Of a stretch of 64,000 bases of DNA, positions 49,826 to 61,475 are shown piece after piece. Numbering within the stretch: the first letter of the stretch is position 1; each line of letters starts with the position of its first letter. This stretch comes from Chiridota heheva. Lineage: Eukaryota > Echinodermata > Holothuroidea > Apodida > Chiridotidae. The notes beneath the pieces are model-generated. The model ran no database searches and had not been told where the DNA came from. It was given only the letters and a program-made list of their open reading frames with translations. A program made the position numbers and the translations under genes. Where the stretch lies: NCBI GenBank assembly GCA_020152595.1, contig JAIGNY010001864.1, forward strand, positions 327,501-391,500, in the 5' to 3' direction.

Positions 49826-51497
49826 GCATGGGCACTAAACCTGCTAGGCTATTGTGTACAGATTCATGAACACAAAAGGATTATCTATCGTTCATGCAAA
49901 ACGCACAGACACCTAGCTTGATTATAAAAGGGGCAGGGTGCTAGATTTATTGAGGGGCACATTAATGTACGTGCAAAGCACTGTGCCTTTTCCGTCGCGG
50001 AGTGTAGGGGCCCCTTTAAGGCTCAAGACCCTGGGGAAGCTCTGGGATTTTAGCTATTAGCATACCTCAGAATGAAACTATTCTGACTGATAAGGACCAG
50101 TCATTAGCCAAACAGGACAATTTCTTGCTACATGTATGCTATCATTCTGTGTTTTGTATCCATGTAAGGTATTTCATTTATGGAAGAAGTAAGATTATTA
50201 AGTTTTTAAAGAATTGTTTTATATCTTCTTTAAGATGTCTTTCTGATAAGGACAGGGTGGGCCAAAAAGGGGCAGGGTGGGTTGTCCCTCTGAAACAGCA
50301 AAGCTAGGGGTCTGCTTTAAGAGGGCTGAAGAAGGTATTTCATTATTACAAAAAGATACAAAGAAAAAAGTTGATTATATTATGCCTAATATCTATTATA
50401 CTCATCCATTACATGGTTTTACCGTTTTCTTTGGAACAGGGAAATAAAATCGCTGACAGTGTTTTGTCTTTCTTTCAGTGTTAAATAAATAGAATAAATA
50501 TCATTTATGTATACATTTAAGAATTTCTTTATGCTCTGGTTCTCGGGGAATACAAAAAAAACTAAATTGCTCTCTGGATTCACACTCTCAAACCGTTCCT
50601 TGACATTTGCGAGATGATTCGAAAGAGTCAACTCAAGAAAATTCACTTTTTTCAGATAATGATGACCTTGCCATGAATTAATGACACAGTGTGAACTATT
50701 CCATGAGCTATACACATACTGTGCAATTGCCTGAGAGTTGGCTGTCTAGTTGTACCAAGCACATGTGGGCTTGTATTCAGTATGCAAATGAGCCAAATAA
50801 CATACTCTATTATTTTGATGCAGAAGGCAATATACTTTATCATATTATTCATCAAGTGAGCTACTTAAGGTTCCATATTTTAATGTAAATTGTTTGTTAT
50901 GAAAATAATCCACCAATGTGGATGCCATCCATTTTTGAATGATTTCAAAATAGAAATTGAAAAATTATTAAGTGGTATATTTTTAATCAATTCTGAGGAC
51001 TAAGATTTGATTGATATTGCCTCAAAGCAAAAATACAATAATAAATATAACAAATTAGGGTGGGGGAGGGGGGGGGGGTCAGTTTCCATTTGATAAGTCT
51101 GTCTGGTTTTAGTACCCTTGCAGTATATCCACTACATGTATACAGTGTAAATATTCACCTCCATTTACTTGCAATCAGAAATGAACAACATAAAGAATGT
51201 TAATTCCAGTCAATATTTCAGTAAGTTACATATTATGGTTTGATCATCCAACACACAGACGGATTGTTGCACTTTAAAAAAATAATACACTTCTAAAATT
51301 GGTAAAATTTCTGATTCTATAAAGTTTTCTTTTAAAACCAAAGTTTTGAAAAAGGACAAAGGCTTTGGAATGCAATTTTCTGCATTGTTTGTGCATACCT
51401 TCACAGCAATGTTGCTGTGAACTTAGTTGCAGTGGGGAGAATTAAGATCTTGTTTAAGATCAAAGCTGGGGGCAACTCATGCATGTGAACTAGATAT

Positions 51498-51854
51498 TTG
51501 TGCGATAAAAATGACTGCAATGTGGAGTGTAATGTTTACAGTGAGTGCAGAACAGTGTGGGGTAGATGCTGTACAGTAGTTTTATTCCCGAAAGTATGCC
51601 CTCGTAAACAATTATCTGATTTATATTATGTCAAAATACTGAAAGGTGGAAGCCATTGCATTTATTTGGGTAAAAAACAAAGATTTAGGAGAAATATTAA
51701 AGATGGCAGAGTTATATGTGGGTGTAGAGGATGGATATGGCGGGGCTGTGAACTCCTCAAAAGGTGTTCAGAAGTCTTAAAATATAGAAGGTACACAGTT
51801 AAAACTTATATACGTTCCTTGAAGGAAAAAAAGAAATATGTTGGGTGGTAATTA
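51498..51854 (+). CDS. Unassigned 117-codon open frame
   Basis: The frame is rich in Lys, Arg, Cys and Gly (for example KQRFRRNIKDGRVICGCRGW, then ELLKRCSEVLKYRRYTVKTY) rather than the Leu/Ser/Phe/Ile mix usual for chance frames in this AT-rich DNA. No family was recognised, and no splice sites or promoter were identified. It may be a remnant of a mobile element or chance. Confidence 0.15.
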
Positions 51855-52217
51855 TCAAAGAACCTGATTGTTAGGTTTATGGGTCATGTGTCAATCAAAT
51901 CTCCTTGTCACATGACCTTGATGCAATGGGGAAATTTCTCCCCCTCCTCCCTTTCTATGAAATCGCTTGCCTCCTTATCCGCTCCGAAGAAAATTTGGTA
52001 AAATGACATATTTTATATATTTTGTCGGAATTATAGGTTTTTTACCCCCATGAAATTGCCCCTATCTTCCCCCCCTCCCTTTATGACCAAAATCCCGGCG
52101 CCACCACTGCTTGATCCAGTTAGAATCATATACCAACCTTAACCATTTTTAAAGTCAGTAATGCATAAAACCATTGTATGCTATGGATGGTTTTGTCCTA
52201 TTGCTCTTTAGTTTTGT

Positions 52218-53876
52218 CCTAACCATACCCATGTGTCCAACCATACCCATGTGTCCAACCATACCCATGTGTCCAACCATACCCATGTGTCCAACCATAC
52301 CCATGTGTCCAACCATACCCATGTGTCCAACCATACCCATGTGTCCAACCATACCCATGTGTCCTAACCATATTCATGTGTCCTAACCGTACCCATGTGT
52401 CCTAACCATACCCATGTGTCCTAACCATACTTATGTGTCCTTACCATACCCATGTGTCCAACCATACCCATGTGTCCTAACCATACCCATGTGTCCAACC
52501 ATACCCATGTGTCCAACCATACCCATGTGTTTTAACCATACCCATGTGTCCAACCATACCCATGTGTCCAACCATACCCATGTGTCCTAACCATACCCAT
52601 GTGTCCTAACCATACTTATGTGTCCTTACCATACCCATGTGTCCAACCATACCCATGTGTCCTAACCATACCCATGTGTCCAACCATACCCATGTGTCCA
52701 ACCATACCCATGTGTCCTAACCATACCCATGTGTCCTAACCATACCTATGTGTCCTAACCATACCTATGTGTCCTAACCATACCCATGTGTCCTAACCAT
52801 ACTCATGTGTCCTAACCATACCCATGTGTCCAACCATACCCATGTGTCCAACCATACCCATGTGTCCTAACCATACCCATGTGTCCAACCATACCCATGT
52901 GTCCAACCATACCCATGTGTTTTAACCATACCCATGTGTCCAACCATACCCATGTGTCCTAACCATACTTATGTGTCCTTACCATACCCATGTGTCCAAC
53001 CATACCCATGTGTCCAACCATACCCATGTGTCCAACCATACCCATGTGTCCAACCATACCCATGTGTCCAACCATACCCATGTGTCCAACCATACCCATG
53101 TGTCCAACCATACCCATTTGTCCAACCATACCCATGTGTCCTAACGATACCCATGCGTCCAACCATACCCATGCGTCCAACCATACCCATGTGTCCTAAC
53201 CGTACCCATGTGTCCTAACCATACCCATGTGTCCTAACCATACCCATGTGTCCTAACCATACCCATGGGTCCAACCATACCCATGTGTCCTAACCATACC
53301 CATGTGTCCTTACCATACCCATGTGTCTTAACCATACCCATGTGTCCTAACCATACCCATGCGTCCAGCCATACCCATGCGTTCAACCATACCCATGCGT
53401 CCAACCATACCCATGTGTCCTTACCATACCCATGTGTCCTAACCATACCCATGTGTCCTAACCATACCCATGTGTCCTAACCATACCCATGCGTTCAACC
53501 ATACCCATGTTTCCTGACCATACCCATGTATCCAAGCATACCCATGTGTCCAACCATACCCATGTGTCCAACCATACCAATGTGTCCTAACCATACCCAT
53601 GCGTCCAACCACACCCATGTGTCCAACCCTACCCATGTGTCCAACCATACCCATATGTCCAACCATACCCATGTGTCTAACCATACCCATGTGCCCTAGC
53701 CATACCCATGTGTCCAACCATACTCATGAGTCCAACCATATCCATGTGTCCTAACCATACCCATGTGTCCAAGCATACCCATGTGTCCAACCATACCCAT
53801 GTGTCCAACCATACCCATTTGTTCAAGCATACCCATGTGTCCAACCATACCCATGTGTCCTAACCATACCCATGTG
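52218..53876. repeat. 18/19-bp minisatellite (CC(T)AACCATACCCATGTGT)n
   Basis: About 90 copies. The unit exists as an 18-mer (CCAACCATACCCATGTGT) and a 19-mer with CCTAACC, intermixed. Rarer variants (ACTTATGTGTCCTTACC, GTGTTTTAACC) recur at spacings of about 185 and 390 bp, suggesting higher-order repeats. The false frames read MGMVGH and its like. Sharp junctions to unique sequence at both ends. Confidence 0.96.
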
Positions 53877-55400
53877 TATGTGTGACTGATTGTTTAACAT
53901 AATTTTAGAACTTAGTGACAAGATTTTCATCCCATTTCCATTTTTGCATGACAGACATCCCTAAACGGAAAAAAAAGATGCCTTCTTTGAATTATTATTT
54001 TTTGGGGGGCAAAATCAACCTCCTAAAAGTTGTCAGAAATACTATAGGGAGACGACTCATTGTATTATGTGAGGTGTTATGCCGGCTGATATACCGGCTG
54101 CACAATAAGCTCATACTAGGTTTTAAGCACTTTGCGAGATCACATCAAAACAACCAAACTGCCAAATGAATTAAGTCTTATTTGTGTCATGACGTATATA
54201 TATACCAGAAGACAATATAGGATAGTTTTCTGTAGCTAATACCCCCAGAGCCCTAACTACTGGGGCGAGGTAGGGTGGGTGTAAATGCCATGAATTAAAT
54301 ATCCTTAGAGCCCCCTTGTTAAAATCCAATGCTACATCTCTGCACCCAGTTGAAAGAATTATGTTAGAATTAGGATCCCATATTTCCAAATTATATGTGC
54401 TACATGTACATGTAGTAAGTATGCTCCATATTGACATTGATTTATACTAGAGGTTTTACAAAAATAGGAGATTGATGTGACATTTATATCTTGTTCCAAA
54501 TATGCTATTCTTATTCATTAAGTATCGTATGGAATTATTAATACATTTATTGTATTATAAGAAGTTTATGGTTAACTCATTAAATGTTGACAGTTGTAAA
54601 GGGTTCCCCTCATAATTGACATGCAATTTGCATCTTTTTCTTAGAACTTAATTTCTGCAAAATCTTAGGAAAAAAACTGTTTTCTCTCATAGATCCACAT
54701 TTTTTTGCTTACATCATGTTTTTGTGAGACCTAATGATTGAAGAGATGTATTATCGTTTTATTAATATAACTGTTAGTTTGTTTCTAGATCCTTCAACTT
54801 CTTTTTGAATTAAATTGTCAAAATGGAAGCTGAGTTATTCTGTGGATTATTTAAAACTGACTTCAGATTTGTATCATTGGTGTACCGTACGTAAAGCAAA
54901 ATTTCATGAGTAGTTGAAAGATTGGAACGTTGATTGCGATACAGGTTTGAAGTTCAGCCTTGAAAGCTTTAAGTACGGAAGGTGGAAACTGACACAAGGC
55001 AATAATACATTTCATGTAAATTATATTTGGAGTAATTTTATATTCATAAATGTTGTAGATATTAATGCACAGCTAGGTTGCAACATTGAGATTCATTGGA
55101 AAAATAAACTATGAAAATAGCCAATTTTAATGGTTTCATCAAAATTCATTCAAACTGTTTCTTTGATAATTAATTACTTTTTTTTAAATCATTGGAAACA
55201 TTTTGTACAGTAATTTTAAAGATGGGGTATAAAATGCACTTTGCGAGAATCTGCGTAATCAATCTGCTCATGTCTGTATTGATAGAAATATGTAAAGAAT
55301 TGGCTTGAATTTGCAATTATACTCTATCATACTTTACGATGCAAGGTCATTTTTCAACACACTTGTGAAGTCTTTGAAATACAATAATTTCACAACAGAA
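53877..55400. other. No firm gene; one coding-like open frame
   Basis: A 66-codon plus-strand frame (54914-55114, for example FKYGRWKLTQGNNTF and QLGCNIEIHWKNKL) has balanced composition but no recognised domain and no clear acceptor upstream. The rest is AT-rich without identifiable elements. Confidence 0.35.
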
Positions 55401-57236
55401 TACGATGTCAACATGGCTTCTTCACCCATTTGTTTCTTTCATACGATGTCAACATGGCTTCTTCACCCATTTGTTTCTTTCATACGATGTCAACATGGCT
55501 TCTTCACCCATTTGTTTCTTTCATACGATGTCAACATGGCTTCTTAACCCATTTGTTTCTTTCATACGATGTCAACATGGCTTCTTCACCCATTTGTTTC
55601 TTCCATAGGGTGTCAGCATGGCTTCTTCACCCATTTGTTTCTTTCATAGGGTGTCAGCATGGCTTCTTCACCCATTTGTTTCTTTCATAGGGTGTCAGCA
55701 TGGCTTCTTCACCCATTTGTTTCTTCCATAGGGTGTCAGCATGGCTTCTTCACCCATTTGTTTCTTCCATAGGGTGTCAACATGGCTTCTTCACCCATTT
55801 GTTTCTTTCATACGATGTCAACATGGCTTCTTAACCCATTTGTTTCTTTCATAGGATGTCCACATGGCTTCTTCACCCATTTGTTTCTTTCATACGATGT
55901 CAACATGGCTTCTTCACCCATTTGTTTCTTCCATAGGGTGTCAGCATGGCTTCTTCACCCATTTGTTTCTTCCATAGGGTGTCAGCATGGCTTCTTCACC
56001 CATTTGTTTCTTTCATAGGATGTCCACATGGCTTCTTCACCCATTTGTTTCTTTCATACGATGTCCACATGGCTTCTTCACCCATTTGTTTCTTCCATAG
56101 GGTGTCAGCATGGCTTCTTAACCCATTTGTTTCTTTCATAGGATGTCCACATGGCTTCTTCACCCATTTGTTTCTTTCATACGATGTCAACATGGCTTCT
56201 TCACCCATTTGTTTCTTCCATAGGGTGTCAGCATGGCTTCTTCACCCATTTGTTTCTTTCATACGATGTCAACATGGCTTCTTAACCCATTTGTTTCTTT
56301 CATACGATGTCAACATGGCTTCTTCACCCATTTGTTTCTTCCATAGGGTGTCAGCATGGCTTCTTCACCCATTTGTTTCTTTCATACGATGTCAACATGG
56401 CTTCTTCACCCATTTGTTTCTTCCATAGGATGTCAGCATGGCTTCTTCACCCATTTGTTTCTTCCATAGGGTGTCAGCATGGCTTCTTCACCCATTTGTT
56501 TCTTTCATAGGATGTCAGCATGGCTTCTTCACCCATTTGTTTCTTTCATAGGATGTCCACATGGCTTCTTCACCCATTTGTTTCTTTCATACGATGTCAA
56601 CATGGCTTCTTCACCCATTTGTTTCTTTCATACGATGTCAACATGGCTTCTTAACCCATTTGCTTCTTTCATACGATGATGTCCACCCATTTGTTTCTTC
56701 CATAGGGTGTCAGCATGGCTTCTTCACCCATTTGTTTCTTCCATAGGATGTCAGCATGGCTTCTTCACCCATTTGTTTCTTCCATACGATGTCAGCATGG
56801 CTTCTTCACCCATTTGTTTCTTCCATAGGGTGTCAGCATGGCTTCTTCACCCATTTGTTTCTTCCATGGGGTGTCAGCATGGCTTCTTCACCCATTTGTT
56901 TCTTCCATAGGGTGTCAGCATGGCTTCTTCACCCATTTGTTTCTTCCATAGGGTGTCAGCATGGCTTCTTCACCCATTTGTTTCTTCCATAGGGTGTCAG
57001 CATGGCTTCTTAACCCATTTGTTTCTTCCATACGATGTCCACATGGCTTCTTCACCCATTTGTTTCTTCCATAGGGTGTCAGCATGGCTTCTTCACCCAT
57101 TTGTTTCTTTCATACGATGTCAACATGGCTTCTTCACCCATTTGTTTCTTCCATTGGGTGTCAACATGGCTTCTTCACCCATTTGTTTCTTCCATAAGGT
57201 GTCAGCATGGCTTCTTCACCCATTTGTTTCTTTCAT
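55401..57236 (+). repeat. 41-bp minisatellite with acceptor-like units
   Basis: About 44 copies of a 41-bp unit: GTCAACATGGCTTCTTCACC then CATTTGTTTCTTTCATACGAT. Three main variants alternate (ACGATGTCAACA, AGGGTGTCAGCA, AGGATGTCCACA). Many units contain a pyrimidine tract followed by ATAG (TTTGTTTCTTCCATAG), which looks like a 3' splice site. Long repetitive frames (MASSPICFFH...) run through it; they follow from the absence of stops in the unit and are not taken as genes. The array ends about 60 bp before the exon at 57298. Confidence 0.95.
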
Positions 57237-57297
57237 TGTTGTCTATCATATAAATGGGAATATTGATTTTAAAACGTATGTTTTTTTCATACCTCAG

Positions 57298-57447
57298 GCA
57301 GCAGTTGCAATGGAAGGTGTACCATCTTCAGAGAAAGAGGTTGACGATGACTTTGCCGATATACTGGAGGACACAACTCCTCCAAACATCCCCAAGGTGA
57401 TGCCTAAATCTGTGAATTACAAGGTTTCTGTTGAGAAGTATGAGAAG
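57298..57447 (+). CDS. Internal coding exon of an unidentified gene
   Basis: A pyrimidine tract and acceptor (TTTTTTTCATACCTCAG, AG at 57296-57297) precede a 150-bp open segment that ends in GAGAAG followed by the donor GTAAGC (57448-57453). Both ends are phase 0, giving 50 codons. The peptide begins AAVAMEGVPSSEKEVDDDFA, goes on DILEDTTPPNIPKVMPKSVN and ends YKVSVEKYEK. It has an acidic stretch, a PP-x-IP-x-x-MPK segment and a charged end. The family was not recognised. A second AG pair (GCAGCAG) just inside the exon could allow a small alternative acceptor shift. Composition contrasts clearly with the surrounding repeats. The upstream exon was not found; the 41-bp array probably lies in the preceding intron. 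Confidence 0.6.
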
Positions 57448-57723
57448 GTAAGCCCTGTCAATCAGCCTTGGACAAAACTTGTTGGAACACTTTGTACAGA
57501 TTTGTACTGCTTATTTTAACATGTTATCTTTTCTTTATTACTTAACATTGGTACGTCGAAAGTGATGACAATTTTTCGTATTCTTTCATTTTTAAATGGT
57601 ATTTTGTTTTATTCTTAGTACATGTGCATAATTTCTGTTAGGGCTTCATTGTCCTCTACCCTACCTTACTATTTTAACTCCCATTCAATGTTGACATTTG
57701 TTAGTTGATTTTTTCCTATTTAG

Positions 57724-57801
57724 GCTAAAAAACACAAAAAATCCAACTTTGGAAAGGGGGATGGGATTTCTTGTGTATTTAAGCCAAGTATTTTCTTGTA
57801 A
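57724..57801 (+). CDS. Candidate terminal exon joined to 57298-57447
   Basis: An acceptor with a strong pyrimidine tract (GATTTTTTCCTATTTAG, AG at 57722-57723) is followed in phase 0 by AKKHKKSNFGKGDGISC, VFKPSIFL and a stop at 57799-57801. The phase matches the donor at 57448, giving an intron of 276 bp. The lysine-rich start continues the charged character of the previous exon. An AATAAA lies downstream at about 58064. An alternative is that the real next exon lies further downstream and this is coincidence. Confidence 0.35.
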   Translation, partial: AKKHKKSNFGKGDGISCVFKPSIFL

Positions 57802-59320
57802 AGTGCATGTTATATTAGACCATGAGCCATAGGCTCAGACGTGCTTTATTTTTTGAGTTCCGTTGTCCCCGCCAGGGAAGTATCATCCTTTGTAAACATT
57901 TAGTGAATATTATTATAAAACAATATTCACATGTTCCCAAGTCTGAAAGTTGCACACTTACGAGAAATTGGGGGGAAAAGTTAAAAAAAAATGCCATTTT
58001 GGTTGTTAGGTCATTATTTTTCCCAGCAACCAGCATTTAAAAGCATTTAAGAGGTAAATTGGTGCAATAAATGGCAAGAAATATATTGCATAGTGGTTTG
58101 TAGAACACTACAACAACTTTCAAGAGCAAAATTTTTAAATCATCAAAATATGTGCTAAAATCTTAAGAAATAGTCATTCTAGTTGCTATGGTATTACACC
58201 ACTTAGCAACGGCTGTCTTAAATTTGTTTACATTAATACTTTTTGTGGAAAACCTTTCTAAACATTCCCCAAGTAACCCTAGTATGATCTTGCTTTCATA
58301 GGGGACCATAGGAAAGGTCCCTTCATTTGGAAGGGCTTGGCCCTTGCCCCATACAGGGCCCAACCGGGCCCTTATCCTGTAGAAGACCCTTAAAACAAAA
58401 AGATATAATCTAATTTCTAAATTTGGCAATCTCCAATTTGAACATCAAGTGGGGAGGGTTTGTACTTCAGAATCAACACTGCACTAAGATACTGAATTTC
58501 ATTGGTAGGGCCTCACATACCATCAACTCTGGGCCAATAGCACTGCAGTGTATATAAAGTGCAAGTAGTCCTATAGACTTATACTCTAAGAAAATTACAT
58601 TGCACAACCTTTTTGACTCAATAAACACAAACAAGATAATACAGCAAAAGTCTGTTGAATTCTTAATGAGAAAAAGACTATTAAATGTTCCTGGAGATGG
58701 CAAGATGGAAACTTACACCGTATGAGTGTGAGATGGATTTACAATACATGTGTATGCAAGGTTGAACCCGATCCTTTACAAACAAAACATGTTTATTTAT
58801 GGTCAATCGTGGCGGACTAAAACACAAAACTAAAATCGCATTTTACAAAAGTAGTGTTCACTATTTCTAGAATATAAACTGTCAACTGAATAGAAGAATA
58901 TACTCTTTCCAAGAAACTGAGGTTTTTTAGTTAATCGCAACAGAAAATATCAAATTTCAGATAATAAATTATGTTCAATATACATCAAATAATCAAGTTA
59001 TCACTTGACAGGTTAATTGTGCTTGTACCAACAAATTGCAAATTTTCAGTTTTCATAATAGAAAACAAGGATTTCAAAATAATGACAAAGATAACTTTGC
59101 ATCCAGTTATTGTTTGGCGGCGGAATTACTTGCTTACAGTTATACATAAATTGAAAAAAAAAAAAATCATGGAATAACATACAATATACAAACAGAAATA
59201 TCACTTATCAATTGACCCAGTGGAATGCGCTTTTCAAAATAATAATCATGTTTTCTATATACATATATAAAAATATTTTCAAATAATAATATTAATAATG
59301 TTCAACATTTAATAGTCAGG
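57802..59320. other. No firm gene
   Basis: AT-rich sequence, possibly 3' UTR and spacer. A minus-strand segment at 58717-58816 is open and flanked by an acceptor-like and a GTAAGT donor-like site, but has no partner exon. Treated as unsupported. Confidence 0.35.
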
Positions 59321-59476
59321 TTATCAACTGGAAAAACATTTGTTCTCAACAATTGCAAGGTTTCTTTTTTCCAGAAACTTTATCTGCAAATAATAATATT
59401 AATAAGCGTTATCAACTGGAAAAACATTTGTTCTCAACAATTGCAAGGTTTCTTTTTTCCAGAAACTTTATCTGCA
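59321..59476. repeat. 88-bp tandem duplication
   Basis: TTATCAACTGGAAAAACATT, then TGTTCTCAACAATTGCAAGG and TTTCTTTTTTCCAGAAACTT, then TATCTGCA, occurs at 59321-59388 and again at 59409-59476. The AATAATATTAATAA linker is also repeated. The copies are nearly identical, so the duplication is recent. Weakly related words occur upstream near 58990-59040. Confidence 0.9.
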
Positions 59477-59492
59477 GCGTACTTTTCTTTTT

Positions 59493-59647
59493 TTATAAAA
59501 TACAATGCACGGGTAGCAAATTAGGTCCTCGAACTGACAGGCTTATAGGTTCAGATGTTAAACATAAGTTTTCACTTTTAGTGGATACTTCATCTCCACC
59601 TAGCTGCATGTCATTTTCTTTTGATGCAGCACTGGTTGTTGGCATCT
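59493..59647 (-). CDS. Candidate terminal coding exon, minus strand
   Basis: On the minus strand a good acceptor (CAATTTTTTTCAG, AG at 59649-59648) opens a frame of 50 codons that starts MPTTSAASKENDMQLGGDEV and continues STKSENLCLTSEPISLSVRG to a TAA at 59495-59493. Composition is balanced and unlike the AT-rich surroundings. No internal donor of good quality is present, so it would be a last exon, with the 88-bp duplication in its 3' UTR. The opposite strand is also open here, which weakens the case. Family not recognised. Confidence 0.3.
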
Positions 59648-59649
59648 CT

Positions 59650-60822
59650 GAAAAAAATTGAAAATAATAATGATTGAAAAAGAGACATGAGAGAGTATCA
59701 AAATATGATTGAAATATTTAAATACTGAAACTGACTCAAAATATTAACTATCTTTAATTCTTTTTTAGAAATTTCAAATTCGTCTGCAAAACAAGCACAG
59801 AATAAACTTTTTGTTTAATTTTAGTTAAATTCTGTGCGGACAATTTCTTATATGGAACTATCAATGTTCTACAAATTACGTTCTATTTAGATATTTTCAT
59901 ATGCGATGAAACATGAACAAACAATTCGAACTGTTATTACCCATGTATGCCTTGGTTTATTTTATATAATCATAAAGCAAATAATGAAAACAATTTGTGA
60001 ATTAAATTCATTTTAAGTTAAAGAAATTCTCTGTAATTTTTTTTTTTATATATACAGTGTATGCTGTAACTACTGCATTATTGGAATATTAAAGAATAAT
60101 AAAGAATACATGTTTTATAATGAATATAGTACAGTACATATCACACAATTAAAATTGACAAACAAGAAACAAATCAATTCTAGCTCATGGTAAATTAGAA
60201 TAGGAAAAATTGCCGGCAACCATAATAAGTGAAAACAGTATTCTCTTCAGCTATAAATAAAGATTTGCTGTGAATTTCTAGCCATCAGGTACACAATTTT
60301 GCTCGGTACAAGATACAAAACATAATTTCACTGAGGTAATGGAAATTAAAAACTCTTATTTAATTTAGATCGGTAAATGGCAATGACAAAGTCAATTAAA
60401 ATACAGAACAATTGCAGTTATGAACCAAATGAAAATAGATAATCCGGGAGCAGTTTATAATCTCTTTGGAATTCTCAAGAAAAATAGGTTGAAATGCAGA
60501 ATCCAACACATTGTTCAAAGAATCCGCTGCACAGTCGCAGTCACAGGAGAATAATCTTCATGTTACATGGTTTGTGCGCACTATGACTACGACTGCGGAC
60601 ACATTCCTACTCCATCACTATACGACTATAACCACGCCTGCATAGAAAGGACAAGTTTCAACTCCATCACTACGGCTACGACAGCTGAGAAAGGACAAAT
60701 TCCCACTTGAGACCACTTTTATGAATTAAAGCACTTATACAAAAAAAAGAAGGACATCTTTCCCCTCAAAATGAACTACATGTACCACTCTGCCTTCAAG
60801 ATAATGGAAGGGGTATACATGT
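59650..60822. other. No gene recognised
   Basis: AT-rich sequence; if the minus-strand exon is real this would be its upstream intron. Between about 60530 and 60720 there are repeated CACTA(T/C)GACTACGAC-like words (CATCACTATACGACTATAAC, CATCACTACGGCTACGACAG), a minor local repeat. Confidence 0.35.
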
Positions 60823-61100
60823 ACCTATTAATGCAAGAAATAACCATGATCAGAATTTCCACGTTCCTTATGTTAAAAAGAATGTTTATAAATACTCCTT
60901 CTTTCCTCAAACACTCAAAGATTGGAATGCTTTACCATCAGACATTGTACATGCACCAAGTCTAAACTATTTCAAAGGTAAACTTGCTTAGCTTGTTAAT
61001 TGTTATTTTTTTTTTTTTTTCTCATACTTTTGCTACGCTTGGTTAGCGTTCATGTCCTTTGGAAGGATTTTTGCCGACTAAACCTATTCAGATTCAGAAG
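60823..61100 (+). mobile_element. LINE family X, copy 3 (3' end only)
   Basis: The frame reads INARNNHDQNFHVPYVKKN, then VYKYSFFPQTLKDWNALPSD and IVHAPSLNYFKGKLA to a stop, then the same 3' UTR as at 34980-35055 (GGTTAGCGTTCATGTCC, then GCCGACTAAACCTATTCAGA). It ends ATTCAGATTCAGAAG at 61086-61100. It is strongly 5'-truncated. This copy keeps YSFFPQ, which has lost a codon (YSFPQ) in the copy at 34050-35055. Confidence 0.88.
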
Positions 61101-61411
61101 TGTGCTGGATTCTGCAGTTAGAAAAATAAAACAAAAACCAGTTGTAATAACGTTTAAATCCACCATGAGTTCAATTTACTACTAGTTATACTTAATACCT
61201 TCCATGCTATAAGTATGCAATCTGGTCACATGACCTGACTCTAACACACTTCTAACCGACCTTGAAAACATAGGTACCAGCCCAGCCCTGACCTCCATAT
61301 AAACTCTACTAACCCTCACTCTTTTTCAGCGTGTTGTTCACAACATCGCTGGAACTGGTCAAATTTTCTTTTATAGATTTAACCTTTTTCTAACAATTTT
61401 CCCCTTTGCAG

Positions 61412-61475
61412 CTTCTACCTGGCACATTTTTACGCTGCTCTTTCTTATCCGCTTTACCTTTTCAAGTCTTTTGAG
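61412..61475 (+). CDS. Candidate small internal exon
   Basis: An excellent acceptor (ATTTTCCCCTTTGCAG, AG at 61410-61411) and donor (GAG followed by GTAAGA, 61476-61481) bound 64 bp. One frame is open: one base, then FYLAHFYAALSYPLYLFKSF and E, ending in phase 0. The other frames contain stops or give no matching phase. The peptide is aromatic and hydrophobic. It may belong with 62068-62154. It could instead be a spliced leader part of the LINE whose ORF1 starts at 63115. Confidence 0.33.

Larger units (their letters stand above)
49500..52217. other. No firm gene; possible SINE and one odd open frame
   Basis: Contains C9 and G12 homopolymer-like tracts (about 49699-49708 and 51070-51080). 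It also holds a possible SINE head at 49783-49825, an unassigned 117-codon open frame at 51498, and GGCGCCACCACTG at about 52098-52110 (reverse complement CAGTGGTGGCGCC), resembling a hAT-like MITE end. Nothing else is supported. Confidence 0.35.

Noticed and set aside
54171-54437. Minus-strand frame with NLEIWDPNS as an RT C-terminal fragment
   Set aside because: Only the LE-x-x-WDP words resemble LINE sequence; the following QRRA-type motif is absent.
46451-57236. CRISPR-like repeat arrays
   Set aside because: Units are directly contiguous without unique spacers, and the DNA is animal nuclear sequence.
55946-57519. A 41-residue repeat protein gene fused to the exon at 57298
   Set aside because: The frame is open through chance absence of stops in the 41-bp unit, and other frames are equally open. 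Kept only as a splicing hypothesis.
58717-58816. Minus-strand exon with acceptor and GTAAGT donor (PPRLTINKHVLFVKDRVQPC...)
   Set aside because: Open for 33 codons with plausible sites, but no partner exon. The neighbouring minus-strand candidate ends in a stop before it. Chance matches of this quality are expected in 64 kb.
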